A DNA stretch of 64,000 nt, taken from Leptodontidium sp. MPI-SDFR-AT-0119 (taxonomy: Eukaryota > Ascomycota > Leotiomycetes > Helotiales > Leptodontidiaceae). A model generated the notes under the pieces. The model worked only from the letters and a program-made list of their open reading frames with translations, was not told the origin of the DNA and searched no databases. This document shows positions 1 to 11,225 of this stretch, piece by piece (the stretch's first letter is position 1; every line of letters begins with the position of its first letter). The stretch covers positions 496,001 through 560,000 of the forward strand of contig JAHLEZ010000028.1 in the NCBI GenBank assembly GCA_020726505.1. The letters are read 5' to 3'. The translations under genes and the position numbers were made by a program.

Positions 1-239
1 ATGCTCCGGCCCCGGTGACTCTGTTGACGATCCAGTCAAGCAGCTTTGGAAAATCAGGACTTGTCCTCCAACTCAGATCTGGTGGGGAGTACTCCAGGCT
101 AGGCATCTTTAGTTGCAGCAAGTATTATTTCGCTGGACCGGGTCCTGATGATACATCTTCGGGCGGGGAGTCAGATGAGTATAAAACTTATGCTGAGTGG
201 TTTGAGAGCGGAGTGGTGAAAACCATTACTATTGTCTAG
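1..239 (+). CDS. HET-domain-like protein, C-terminal fragment (partial)
   Basis: The window opens inside a reading frame (from base 3) that ends with a stop at 237-239. The last ~79 residues read like the tail of fungal heterokaryon-incompatibility (HET) proteins: a stretch ending in YSRLGIFSC, a low-complexity acidic/Gly/Ser linker, then a tryptophan-containing segment and the terminal VKTITIV, similar to the TITI(V/I) ending common in that family. The HET domain itself would lie before base 1 and is not visible. HET proteins usually mediate self/non-self recognition and cell death. The call rests on the C-terminal pattern only; an unrelated protein is possible. Confidence 0.45.
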   Translation, partial: APAPVTLLTIQSSSFGKSGLVLQLRSGGEYSRLGIFSCSKYYFAGPGPDDTSSGGESDEYKTYAEWFESGVVKTITIV

Positions 240-1158
240 TTAGTACTAGTACGGTTCCTGCTGAGATGCTCTCGAATTTTGTCTAGATGCACGTCAATGT
301 TGGTTTTGAAATGGATTCAACCATGAGAGGCTCTCTGTGGGATTGATCTAGTTGTTTGTGGCAGTTATTCGAGCGCATATTTATTTCTCGACAACTGGAG
401 TGGGTTGTTGACAATTTCTCACATGTTTTCACTTGTTCTCGCTTGGGCTCGAAATAGCGGGGTAGCGGGGTAAACATTATCTCTCAACTTCGCTATTTGT
501 TCGTGATTTCCACGACACTAAGTAGAGTTGGAGAGGCAATTCTCAGTCATCTTGTTGCCTTATCTATCCTGAGCTAGCTAACCCGTTCCATTTCGTTGTT
601 GCCTTTATCAAACTTCAGTCGTCTAATGATTTAGTCTTCCGACCTTGATGGTCCCTCCCCCAGCCCTTGACTTCCAATTTCGCATGCATCAAGGCACTTT
701 GAGAGATCTTAGAAAACAAACAGCTTGCCACAGTATCATCTCCTCCTATCATTCAATCGTCCACTGCGGGAATTGTTACTTCAGACGCCCCGCCTCCGTA
801 GTAGGTCTGCACCAGCTGGCGAGGATTAAGGGACAAGCTAGCTTCGCGGCCTGCACTTGTCAGCTTCGATGGTGGCTGGTGCTTTGCCTGCAGTATTCGC
901 TATTTTAACACAGATACTATCGGTAGTAAATCCGACATGCGATACACCTACCCGGTGACCAAAACCTAACTTAGCCTGTAACATTATTCTAAATAAGCGC
1001 CATATTTCAGTATACCAAAGACTAAGCGAACCCGCGAGACTAGTAACTTTTGAACATTGCGCCTGGAATAACCAAGAAGAAACCAAATCCACACGTGTTT
1101 GTCTGCCGTTGTCCCCACATCCTTCTGTCTCCATTCATGCGCAATTTCTGCCTTTATG
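240..1158. other. Intergenic, no gene recognised
   Basis: Stretch between two convergent genes (the HET-like fragment and the Clr5 gene). Only short overlapping ORFs without recognisable motifs are present, and no repeat or RNA gene was seen. It presumably contains both 3' ends. Confidence 0.6.
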
Positions 1159-3540
1159 TCACAATGTTTCCTCGCTTCCTCTCTCTCGCTTCAAATCTTT
1201 CACCCTCTGTTGTAATCCTGCTATCTGCTCCTCCAAAAGCTGTATTTCCACCCCAGAGTCTCCATATTCGTTGGCAATATCCTCTTCCGGATTCTCTTTG
1301 CTCCGTTCCTCGGCCTGATTTACTACCGTTGCCTCACTACTTCCCTCTGCTCCATCCACATCCCCGCCGTCTTCCTTGTGTATCTCTTCATGGTCATCCG
1401 CTCCTTTCTCGCCTTCAGCTAGGTCTTTCTTGGTTTTCCGCAGCAGTACCTCAGAAATTTCCACCCACCGTTCCCGCACATCCTTAGCAGCATCATTTCT
1501 CCCAACAGCTTTATAGCACCTCTCTAAATTTTCAAGTGCGCAAGCATCCCTCTCATCCTCGATTTCGAATCTCAGGAATTCTTCCAAATAGCCTATCGCA
1601 TGGTGGTAGTTCTCTTTGTCTTCGCAGAATTTGCCCAGGAGCTGCCTCAAATCCTTCCATGTGGTAAATAGGTTTCCCTCTAACTGCCCTCCGTCTTCTG
1701 CCTTCCTTTCTTCGAGTCTATGGTGTAACTCTTCTGCTACCTTCTCTGCCTGATCTGTCATCGTTGGGGAGCTTGGAGCAGACTGTAAGACATAGAGCGT
1801 CAGCCCGAGAAGCTCAAGTGCGTAGTCGCCATTGGGTCCACCGTCCGGCCCCTTCTCCTCTCCTACTATTTTAATCACACTTCGGATATCTTCCACCAAG
1901 GCCTGGGTATCATGAACCGATCTGCCGTCGAGGTATACGACAAAGTCGCCCCAGAGTGAAAGATAAGTGAGATGGAAGGCGCCAAGGCTCTTCTTCACAT
2001 CTTCAATACATCTGCCATAGGCCGCCAAAACGACTTCCGTGATCTGGCCTGGATCCTTGTCCCATATCTTTTGAAGGCTAGAAAGCACCTGCACAAATTG
2101 ATGTTTACGGCCGAACTTTTGTCTGGCAAGTTTCAAGGCCAATGAAAGAAATTTCCGGGCCCAGGGCCGCTGTTTTTCTCGAACCAGGCCCAGGAAAGAT
2201 ATCCATATTGCTGGCAGGGAGAACAACCCGCAGTCGGCGCCTTCTCCTACCCCGACAACCTTTCCCACCATCTGGAGAGCATTTTGGAAGCCTTTTTTTC
2301 CGATTGCAGGACTTAGTGACCTTGAATTTTTGAGGCTGGTTGAGACGCCGACCAGCAGGTCATCGTGAATGTCTTCCTCAACTTCACGATGCTTTTGGAC
2401 TTTCCATTTCTTTTGGGCCGGGTAGCTGATATATAGATCCTTAACGTTGTTGAGAATAGTGTTCATGAGTTCATCGAATTCGGTGTCTCTTATTGGGGGT
2501 GGGATTCCCATACTGGCGTGCCTTGGATTGATGGGCGTGGAAGGGAGGTGCGGAGGCGTAAAGGCCGCCACGGTGGTACAACTTGAACTATATGCTTGCG
2601 GAATTTTCTCGTACACCGCGCTGGGATTGAAGTGTGTAGAGGTAAACTGTGTAGGGTAGAGGCACGAAGAGGGGAAATGTGTATTGTTGGAGTGTGTTGG
2701 CTGGAAGTTTGTATGCACAGGCTGTGGAGGGGTAGAGGTAACCAAAGTGGTACTCCGTGACGTTTTCGGTTGGGAATTTTCGTCTCGCGACCTGGTAGGA
2801 TGGCCTGTAGCTTTTCCTCTGATCCTCTTGGCTGGTTTTTCAGTGGAAGGTTTCCCACCTGAGTCACCTGAGTCACCACTTTCCTTGTCGCGCTCGTATG
2901 TCCCCCAACCCCACGCTTTAATCCTCCGTTTGTAGCTTGTCGCTCTGTAGATTTATGTGATATCAGCATAATATTCTCAAGCAGGGCAAAAGGGGAGTAA
3001 CTGACCCAGCATAAAAACCTCTCTTGGCCATCTTTGCTCTTGTGTCCTCCAAAGTGGAGCCAGGCTGGAAATACAAGATTCCTAACTCCGGTTTGCGCCT
3101 CTCCCACTCTTCTGAGCTGAGCGCAGAATTGTGCGAAAACTATTTCTTACATGTGGGATTTCTACATGCGTGTATTCTGTCTCTTCTTCACCTCCTTCGG
3201 GGAGGATCATATTCGGGGGATTTTGAAGTTCGATATTGCTGTCAGATACCGGGAAGGGAGGAATATATCTGGGCGTGTAGCTTCTGGGATCAACCCCATT
3301 AGCTGTGAGATTGTTGATATGGTTCGAAGGTGCTTGAGCGGTCCAGTCCCTCCCAGCTGCAGGCTCATTCATCATCACGCTGGGGAAAAAGTCATTCAAG
3401 TTGACATAAGAGCCGAGGTTCCAGTCACCATTTTCTGGTTGCATGAAGCTTTCATCCCCAGGATCCGGGAGATAAAACCCCGTGGGCATCCAGGAGATAT
3501 CTTCATGATCTCCGGCTCCTTGATGATCAGTTGGGTCCAT
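1159..3540 (-). CDS. Clr5-domain protein, three exons, 746 aa
   Basis: Model: exons 3540-3192, 3111-3006 and 2944-1159, total 2241 nt, in frame throughout. The start is the ATG at 3540 (MDPTDHQG). Residues ~115-170 form a Clr5 domain: EEWERRKPELGILY, then TLEDTRAKMAKRGFYAG, then across the second intron SYKRRIKAWGWGTYERDK. This fits the Trp/LY/MA-x-x-GF/YK-R-x-x-x-WG pattern of that fungal family. The domain is followed by an acidic Ser/Lys-rich linker, a Pro/Thr-rich stretch and a helical C-terminal half with TPR-like character ending in a Glu-rich coiled coil. Intron 2 (61 nt) has a GCTGATAT branch site. Intron 1 (80 nt, GTGAAG donor) was chosen because it is the one that opens the Clr5 frame, so its exact borders are less sure. 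Clr5 domains occur in putative transcription or chromatin factors; the specific role is unknown. Confidence 0.8.
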
Positions 3541-4815
3541 GTTCGAGCGTGAGACCAATGATTCTGTCGAGTGTATGAACGGAGTACACAATCGAGAGAC
3601 GTCGGGCAGCAACGCAGCAGTGAAGTGCACAGAAGAGTGGGCAATTGAAAATTCCCTGCTCAGAATCAACGAATAATTCAACGGGGAGCTGGTGACATTT
3701 TGTATCTGGGACTCAGTAAAGGCAAAGAATAATGGACGCTGAGATGCACCGAAGGATCGGATTTCCGCTGCGACCTTTCGCTTAAAACGCCATTGTGTGA
3801 CCGTGTGGAGGAAATTCACCGCTGATTGGCAATTAACCACCTCCAGAATCTGTAGGTACAGACGTGGCAGTTTATCGTCGTATCGTGGAGCGCGTCCTTT
3901 CAGCCATCGCCCTTCAGAGTAGTTTCTCTCGGAAATACGATTCGTTCCAGTCCTGAGTGGTGTTCTTGATAGCAGGGACGAGTTTGCCGAAAAGTCGTCC
4001 CCACCACCAGCGTCAGGGCGATTGTTTGAAATCCCCCCTACCTACCGTTGGTTGGTTGGTTTACCCAATTCCAGACACAAAATAGGAACTTGATCCTTAG
4101 GTCCACAGAACTGAAGTCTTAAGGCCCTCGTGGCTACCTCCAAGGCACCTGTCACTAACGAAAGAGTGTCACACGAAAGGCCGCCCCCTTCAAAGCAAAG
4201 TTGTCGTGTTCCACGCCGCTGGCTTGCTACTTCCCGCCCTGTACCAATGCGAGACTTTCCTCGATCCTTGAACCGATACTCTCGCGATTGCCGCAATGTC
4301 TTACCTGCAACTCTACTATCCTTTTCATACCCTAGTCCTCCACAACACGTGTGTTCAATGCGCATAAGTGCAGTCATTAAGTAAACTAGCATACTTCCGA
4401 GAGAGTTCTGAAAGTTCACGACGGAACTTTCAACATGGAGCCTTTTCGAGCTGTACTAAATGTTTTGTTAATGTCCAGCCAAACTTGTTCACAGCTAAGG
4501 CGAGAAGATACATCCTCAAAAATCAGTAACCATGGGGGCTCAACGCAGCAATCGGAGTAAAGTTTCGTTTCTTGAAAGAACCTTGCAAAGTTCAAGGTAT
4601 TTCGGTATGGTGTACTTTCGCTATTTCTGCAATGCTGAAATGGGCAGTAAAGACAGCTTCCGTTGTGAATCGTCAAAAACACAGCAACAGATAGAATTTC
4701 GTGAGACTGCCTTCACAAAGTCCCAGTATTGCTTAGCTAATAGTTAGTTGAAAGTTCGGCATATTGATAAACTCCAAGCGTTGAGAGACAAGCAGGTCGA
4801 GAGTCTAAGTCGACA
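3541..4815. other. Intergenic, divergent promoter region
   Basis: Lies between the start of the minus-strand Clr5 gene and a doubtful plus-strand gene. Short ORFs on both strands (for example 4042-4419 minus) carry no family motif and are treated as chance. The promoter of the Clr5 gene should be here, but no specific site was identified. Confidence 0.5.
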
Positions 4816-5523
4816 ATGCTGACAATGGGGGTCGACGAACAAAGTATAAATGAATGGCGTATTTCCCTTCCAATTCTGCAATTTCTCAGAGCCATACTTT
4901 ACTTATTATATTCAGGTAGTGGGGATTTACAGTCAAATTATCTTACAAGCTACGTCTCGCGTACTCCCAACCTCATGGCAAGGAAATCCAAGCACGAACG
5001 CCATGGCCTTGGTCAGGCGAGAGGTCACCCCTCTGCCCAACAGGAACCAACTACAACGAATGATAGAGTGGACGCCATCGAAAAGGCAAAAATAATCAAA
5101 GAGCTGGTCGCACCAGTATTCAGCTTCCCGTTCACTGCAACCTACATTTCAGAACTCGAGATCTCAGATTTCGAAGACACACTCGTCCCAGCTGCAGAAA
5201 CTACCACTCAGACCATAGAACAAGACCGAATGCATCTCAATCACCAAGATCAGATGCAATACTCGTCTGTCACCATCGAGCGGTCCCGGGACCAACAGTC
5301 CCATGTTCAGCGAGGACAGTACAGTACTCAGAACGAAATTCCTTTTGCAGTGTGGGAAAACCAGGCATCTGCGGAGGAACCGTTCAATGATATTGGAGAA
5401 GTGTGTTCTAAGTTTGCGGGTAGGCAATAGGGTGGGCGTTCTCACGGGCAGCTTCGATGCAAGAAAGGGAGCAGCGGGGAGGCTTTTGAGTTACGATTCA
5501 ATGGAGACTTTGTTTTAGCGTAA
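4816..5523 (+). CDS. Doubtful small hypothetical gene
   Basis: A 204-codon ORF begins at 4816, with a second in-frame ATG at 4975 (MARKSKHERHG). A 51-nt intron at 5401-5451 (GTGTGT donor, GGGCAG acceptor, phase 0) joins it to a 24-codon exon ending at 5521-5523, giving 218 aa (165 aa from the second ATG). Composition is that of a soluble polar protein rich in Gln, Glu, Ser and Thr, with no signal peptide after the second ATG and no domain I recognise. An extra exon further on is possible because 5590-5737 is also open. No function can be assigned and the gene may be spurious; transcript data would decide. Confidence 0.3.
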
Positions 5524-6050
5524 AGGAGGATGGGCTGAAGACAGGAAAATGGTGTTCTCGCAACAACGCCGGCAAGGTAGAATTCGGCACTTGGGGAAGG
5601 AGGAGGAAAGAGACCACAACCGGAAGATGACGGATTTAGAAAAATGCAATTGGATATGGTGGAGAAGGAAAGGGGCCAGGCGCGGAATAAGTTACGAGCC
5701 ATCAGTGATATCATTTGTAGATCTTTTTCCTAGCTAGAGAATATAACTGCATGCACCCTCGTAATCTCTCAGTCGATTCAAGAAACAAAAAACAAGCTGC
5801 AAGCTTGCTGTGCTGACAAACACCTCCGTAAGCTCCTTACAAAAACAACACATATAAAACGACACAATCGTTGTAAAGCTCCCCTCTGTTCTATACCTCG
5901 AGTTACGTACTGACTAAGGGCGCGCTCAGGATACGGCCTCAGGATGCTCAGGCTCTGGAAGAACTTGAAAATAGGGGGTGTATTTACTTAAATCTGATTT
6001 GAGCTTCTGTTGGAGCCTCCTTATGGCCTCTTCGACATCTCTTTGATGTA

Positions 6051-6824
6051 ACGTCCCACCCCACCCTTTCGACCACCCCTACCTTTCGACCACCCTTTTA
6101 CACCAAAACAAGCGATTTTAAGGTATTAATATTATTATTATTTATTAATAGAATAAGCTGAAACTAAAGGTTTATAATATTTTTTATAAGATCTTTTATA
6201 CTTTCTAGTAATACTTATTTCATATTACATAATATTATAAACTAAGTATTTAAAGTCAAAGAAATTTCTCTCATACAAATTTAGTATAAAAATGATTTTT
6301 CTTATTTTTCTAATAACTTTCACAATTATTAATATAAAAACTTGAAACTTATAATTAAAGTATTTTTTATATTAAATTTCAAGACTCTTGAGTTTTGAAG
6401 TCATTTCTATTAATAGTAATTTTATAATTAAGTAAAATATAAAGCACCATACAAATAATTTGTATGAGAGAAATTAATTACTTAATTAAAACGCAACTAC
6501 TAATACAATTACTTTAAAATTCTTTAAGCTTCAAGATTTGTATACGATCTATATACATTTCAAGTTTTATAAAACTATATTAATTATTAAGAAAGTTATT
6601 AGTAAGTGATTTTTAGTGATTTTTATATGTAAAAACTTAAATCTAGTATTACGTAATAATTTATAGTCGAAATTACATTTGTCTTTATAAAGACAGTTAA
6701 GAAGAGCTAATAAGTACGAATATAAAAAAATTACAAATTTTTATTAATTAGTTATAAAAATATCAATACCTCAAAACCACTGTTTTTGGTGTAAAAGGGT
6801 GGTCGAAAGGGTGGGGTGGGACGT
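6051..6824. mobile_element. Non-autonomous DNA transposon (MITE-like), TA target site
   Basis: The two ends are inverted repeats. The right arm (6784-6824, 41 bp) matches the left arm (6051-6108) exactly once a 17-bp internal tandem duplication in the left arm (second CCTTTCGACCACCC block) is set aside. Both ends start ACGTCCCACC. TA lies directly outside each end (6049-6050 and 6825-6826), as for Tc1/mariner-type transposition. The interior (6110-6780) is extremely AT-rich, has no coding capacity, and contains a smaller perfect inverted repeat. The superfamily assignment rests on the TA duplication only. Confidence 0.8.
6263..6475. repeat. 19-bp perfect inverted repeat inside the TA-flanked element
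   Basis: Bases 6263-6281 and 6457-6475 are perfect reverse complements (AATTTCTCTCATACAAATT and its complement), separated by about 175 bp of AT-rich DNA. They may be subterminal repeats or the mark of a nested insertion in the element. Confidence 0.75.
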
Positions 6825-7553
6825 TATCGAATTTCTCAGCCCAGCAGTCGCGAATAATATCTCCTGCTAAAAGCCGCGTGACATCGGGAAACTCCTCTGC
6901 GGCATACTTCTTCTCAACATCATCGGTCTCGAGGTCCTCAAATGGCATCTCCCAAGCCATTATCTCGTAAATAGCAGATCCTAAAGCAAAGAGCTCCCGT
7001 TTGATAGAGGGGCGATGTTCGAAATCTCTGCCTCGAAGGGGCAATTCATAGCGGATCTCCTCGACGATATTAGACTTAGGGGGATCTCCATCAACTGTAG
7101 CACTTCCAAAATCCCCAACCTTGACACACCAGCAAGGGAATAAGAATAGGTTGCGGCAGCTGATATCGCAGTGCATCACGTTCTTCGCATGCGCATGTGC
7201 CATTCCGCTCGATACTCCTAAAGCCATCCTCAGCCGATCATCTGAAGATGGAGGGGTACTTCTGTTGTTTCTGATAAACTTGCGGACATTGCCATACGGA
7301 GCTCGCTCTAACCGTAGTGAATGCACACCCGGATGAACCTCGATGAGCCCGTAACACTCCAAAATGTTCGCATGTTCGCCAAGCAGCCGATACACGCAGT
7401 CTTCGTGCGCTAGAAGCTTTTCGCACCATCTTCCTCTCTATAAGCACCACGTTGGTCCCCATCCCAGACTTCATAGCCCTTGAGCGCAGTCTTTCCGTCG
7501 CTTGCTGCAGACACGATTGAGGACCCGCCGATGCCAAGGAGCTTGTATGGCAT

Positions 7554-9049
7554 TGTAAAGAGGCAAAAAAACGATCAAGGAGTTTCAGTTTCAACAAGAA
7601 TTCAGGGCCTAGGATGAGCAGGATAATTCATGTGACAGCGAGCCCCAAATGGAAAAGGCAGCCAGATCTGAAGCTCCCTCGAGAGGTGTGTAGAGGTGAG
7701 CATCCGAGATTTCGAATGAGTGGATATCGAAAGAAGCGAACATGCATTAAACCGAACAGAGAATAACAAGAAGCAGCACCTTCAGATCCTAAAAAAATTG
7801 AACCCCACTTGAAAAGTTGTTAACTGCCGTGTGCATCTGGTTTCTGACAAACGTCTGGCCGTCTCCTGGGACTGGAAACACAGCATTGGCGACCCTGAAG
7901 GAAAGACAGAGAAGAATCCGGAATGACAGAAGATGGAGTTTATCTCTGTGATAACCCGTGGAGCAAGGTCAGAGCGAGGTTTCGGCTTGACAAGGATTCG
8001 CGTCGCGTCCGCCATGTGTGGTTAGCTTGCTTCGAGATCACAACATCACGTCCTTCTCTTCTATCTTCTGTCGTCTTCTCCTTCTCCTTCTCCTTTGCAT
8101 CAGCCCTGGCTTCAATTTCTTTGCATCCCCAGACACCAGTTACCCAGAATCTCGTTACTCTCTCACAGTCTATATCACAGTCTATCAGAATATGATCCCC
8201 CTCTAATTACGAAACACCCACAGAAGATGCAGCGTCGATTCCCCAGTCAACGCCAACGGAAGTCCCGAATTGCTACGTTGCAAGGACATTTACACTTGAC
8301 GATCTCTAGCAGAAGTGTACTCTAGATCGTATTCAAGCCCAGGCTGACTGAGGCTTGTGCGGCTACTTACCTAGGCGGTTCTTCCACGTATTCGCCTGGT
8401 GAGATACCTTCACAATCGTCCGCCAAGTGACGACGCTGCAGAGAAGGTACCCAATACTCCTACCAACGATATTGCATGATGAGACCAGTCATCTCATCAT
8501 GATCATCTCATCGGATACGATGTTCCACAGTAGAATAGAAAGTGTTAGGCACGTCACATGTCATCCCTTCACCCAACTATCGACGAGTTTGTTGCAACGT
8601 TTACTTGAAATCAACAGTATGCCAGAGCACGAAGCTGCTGCATGCACCCCACGAATACGAGAGTATCTCCCCCCGCCTTTGCAGCCTGTCTTCTGAGACA
8701 TAACTGCCAGGTCGATCAGGATCTCGTGAATGCAGGTTCCCGCCTTCGTTTCCTCTCACAGGTCTATATCGGGTCATTGTATCCAGAAGGTTGACGACAC
8801 ATGATGGAATATAGGTGGTCGTGTAGCCAGCAAAAGTTTGCGGCGTACAATCATGACGTTCGTTTCTCATGCCCATCTGATATGTTTCCGGATATTCGGA
8901 TCTCTGTACTACCTGCATTGGCATGGCAAACCGATTTGGTGATCTTTTCTATAAGATGACGACCCCTCTCTAGAGTACTGAAGCCTCTCAGCAATCCTTT
9001 TCATGTCCATACACTTCAGCCAAATCTCGACATCGTTTCATAGCTGAAA
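7554..9049. other. Intergenic, no gene recognised
   Basis: Several short overlapping ORFs on both strands (for example 7923-8195 plus, 8427-8696 plus, 8601-8924 minus) have no recognisable motif. A pyrimidine-rich tract (CTT/CTC repeats) lies around 8047-8100. The promoter of the But2-domain gene must be in the right part. Confidence 0.5.
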
Positions 9050-10089
9050 ATGAGAACACACCTTTTCTTCTTGGCCCTGGCCACCAGCGCCGATGCAATC
9101 GTCACTCGTTGGACTCCGTGTTGTTTCCACCTCAGTTCCTCGGGTGCCGTAACTGGCACTGTTGGTCAACTCGATGATGGTCAGAATCGAATCAATGGTC
9201 CTCTCTCTCCAGCGCAGTTTTGTATCGCCGATGGTGCCATCACCGATGCGCATGGCCGTGGATGTATCATAACTCGTATGTTCCTCTACCTCTCAACTGA
9301 TCCCCTGCTCACCGATCAAAGCTGGAGTAACTCAGTATCAATGTGATAGCGGAGTTCCACCTGCATCAGGCTTCAGTGTTGGATGCGATGGGGCTATTGC
9401 ATACAATGGGCAGACGACATTCTGGGAATGCCAGACTGGCGACCGGGTTCGTGCTCAATCAGTCTGCAAATGAGGACTGACTAACTCATTATCAGGGAAC
9501 GGCAAACATTTACATCCATCCTGGTGGAACCAATTGTGGGCAGATTACTCTCAAAGCAGACAGTTGCTTCTCAGGGTGTCATCCTCCCCCTCCCCCACCA
9601 TCCGGCTGCCTGGCGAATCTGAACGGCCAGTGGGAATTCCCCCATCTCATTGTTCCCATCGATTATACTACACCCAATATCCCAGCAGGCACCAGCTATT
9701 TTGGTGAGGTTTCCTCGACGATATCCAGTATCTACAACTTCGACATCCCCGCCTCCGATGCAGGAAAGACATGTTCCTTGATCTTCCTGTTTCCCACACA
9801 AGCCCAACTCACAACTTCCTCCTTCACATTCAGCGGTAATGGAGGAATTTCCTTCTCTCAACTTGACGGAGTCGCTACCAACAGTACAACATATGCCACG
9901 GCTCCTGGAGACAAGACATTCTACGGTGTGACTATCGTTTCGCCGGGGAACTCCTACACGATTGCCAGCTTCCCATGCCCAGCTGGCCAGGCAGTTAGCT
10001 ACGAGCTAAAGGCTGTTGGAGATACATACTTGAGGGACTTTCAAGATTGGAACCCGTCACCTATTGGAGTCTACATCACCAAGTGTTGA
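9050..10089 (+). CDS. Secreted protein with C-terminal But2 domain, 314 aa
   Basis: Three exons: 9050-9275, 9322-9446 and 9496-10089; introns of 46 and 49 nt with GT...AG borders; total 945 nt. Residues 1-16 (MRTHLFFLALATSADA) are a signal peptide. Residues ~25-155 form a Cys-containing region (QYQCDSGVPP, WECQTGD, GGTNCGQITL), followed by a His-Pro linker (GCHPPPPPPSGC). The C-terminal ~145 residues match the fungal 'ubiquitin 3 binding protein But2' C-terminal domain pattern: FPHLIVPID, GTSYFGEVSSTISSIYNFDIP, GKTCSLIFLFP, FTFSGNGG and the closing NPSPIGVYITKC. Despite the family name, such proteins in filamentous fungi are typically secreted or wall-associated; the biochemical role is unknown. 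Confidence 0.88.
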
Positions 10090-11225
10090 ATACTCGGAGT
10101 AGGACAGTATTAACGAATGGGGATCGCTTTCTCACTCAGGTTCGATTATTGCAGCTTGGCTGGATTTTCTCCTTAGCATTCTGTTTCTCTTTCACTCTCC
10201 ATTTTTCGGGTTGATTTTCCGTGATGTTGTTACAAGCGAGCCCTAAAAATCAAATGCCTCTCTCGAAGTGTTTCCATATTCTCTTCACAAAGTCACTCAA
10301 ACTATCGCTCAGTGTGGTCATACAAATTCAAAACAAGAAGACTTTTTGCGCCATATCCTGCATCTGAATGTCTTACATCTCCCGTTCCTCAGCTCGTTTG
10401 CCAATTGGAGCCACGATCCGTTGATTGGCTCCCAGACCCTGCACATCTCAAACTCCATCATCATTTTTAGACGAGAGACTTCTGAACACCTATTAGGAGA
10501 TTCCCAAAAGTTGTGGAAATACCCAGGGAGCATACATCAAGTGGTGCATCCAATGGCGATAAAAACCCAGTCTCCATGTGTTTCCCTCTGACTTTCAACC
10601 ATCGGAGAATTGTTCCCTCCCGTCGCATGAATCTACTCCACGCACTTGATAGCAGCCTCAATCCCAGAACTCAATAGGATATCCCCTCCAATTCATCCAA
10701 CATCCAATCGCCTCAATCCTACCACCAGATTCCCATCACGCCGCACCGAACAGGCACAATATCGAGATTACATGAAACCCTTTGCGCCACCCAACGCCAA
10801 CGCCAGCCCTGTCAGCCAAATGCCGACAGGCTGAATGCCGGACTTGGACGTTCCATAAGACCGCCCAGACTTGTAAAGTAACTCCATCAATGGTTCTTCG
10901 GTATCTCTTCAATCTCCCCACTTCTTCCTAAGAGAACATAGACATGTTCTGGACGAGTCGGTCGTGCGAGATGGATGCTTTGATCCTTTTTCATTCTCGA
11001 GTACTTGGTACCTCCCTTAGTACACAGTACAGTACATGCAATCTATCGTGAGATTGCGATGCAGCCCTCATCTGATATGTCCGGAACGTAGTCATGGGAA
11101 GGGTTATGGATATAATGCCCCTCGACCTCTCGTCTCGAGATGCCTTCGTGGGCGACGCTGTGAATATGTGGCGCTGCTGTTTTATCTAACTTATACATTC
11201 CTTTCCTGGTCTGGACCTTGAGATT
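10090..11225. other. Intergenic, no gene recognised
   Basis: Separates two plus-strand secreted-protein genes. Short ORFs on either strand lack motifs. It should hold the But2 gene terminator and the glucanase promoter; I saw no unusual repeat. Confidence 0.5.

Larger units (their letters stand above)
5926..7553 (-). pseudogene. Protein kinase-like gene, frameshifted and split by a transposon
   Basis: Reading minus from the ATG at 7553: a glycine-rich loop (GIGGSSIVSA), a lysine-bearing strand (KTALKGYEVW), then at ~7418-7421 the frame breaks; one additional A in a run of four would restore it into HEDCVYRLLGEHANILECYG. The main kinase part follows: catalytic loop HCDISCRN (Cys where Arg of HRD normally stands), DFG intact in GDFGSATVDG, an APE-like region, and the C-lobe up to IIRDCWAEKF at ~6830. 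There a 774-bp element (6051-6824) interrupts the gene. The expected C-terminus (VEEAIRRLQQKLK..., stop at 5926-5928) is on the far side. Removing the element with one TA copy still leaves a one-base phase difference. As it stands, the downstream frame ends with about 20 residues encoded by the element's terminal repeat. It resembles the small kinase-like proteins expanded in fungi. Non-functional unless the frameshift is a sequencing error. Confidence 0.75.

Noticed and set aside
3541..3840. 300-nt in-frame upstream extension of the Clr5 gene
   Set aside because: The extra 100 residues show no conserved feature, and the ATG at 3540 gives a natural acidic N-terminus.
5549..5737. Additional exon of the doubtful small gene
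   Set aside because: Two frames are both open here and neither joins cleanly to the preceding exon.
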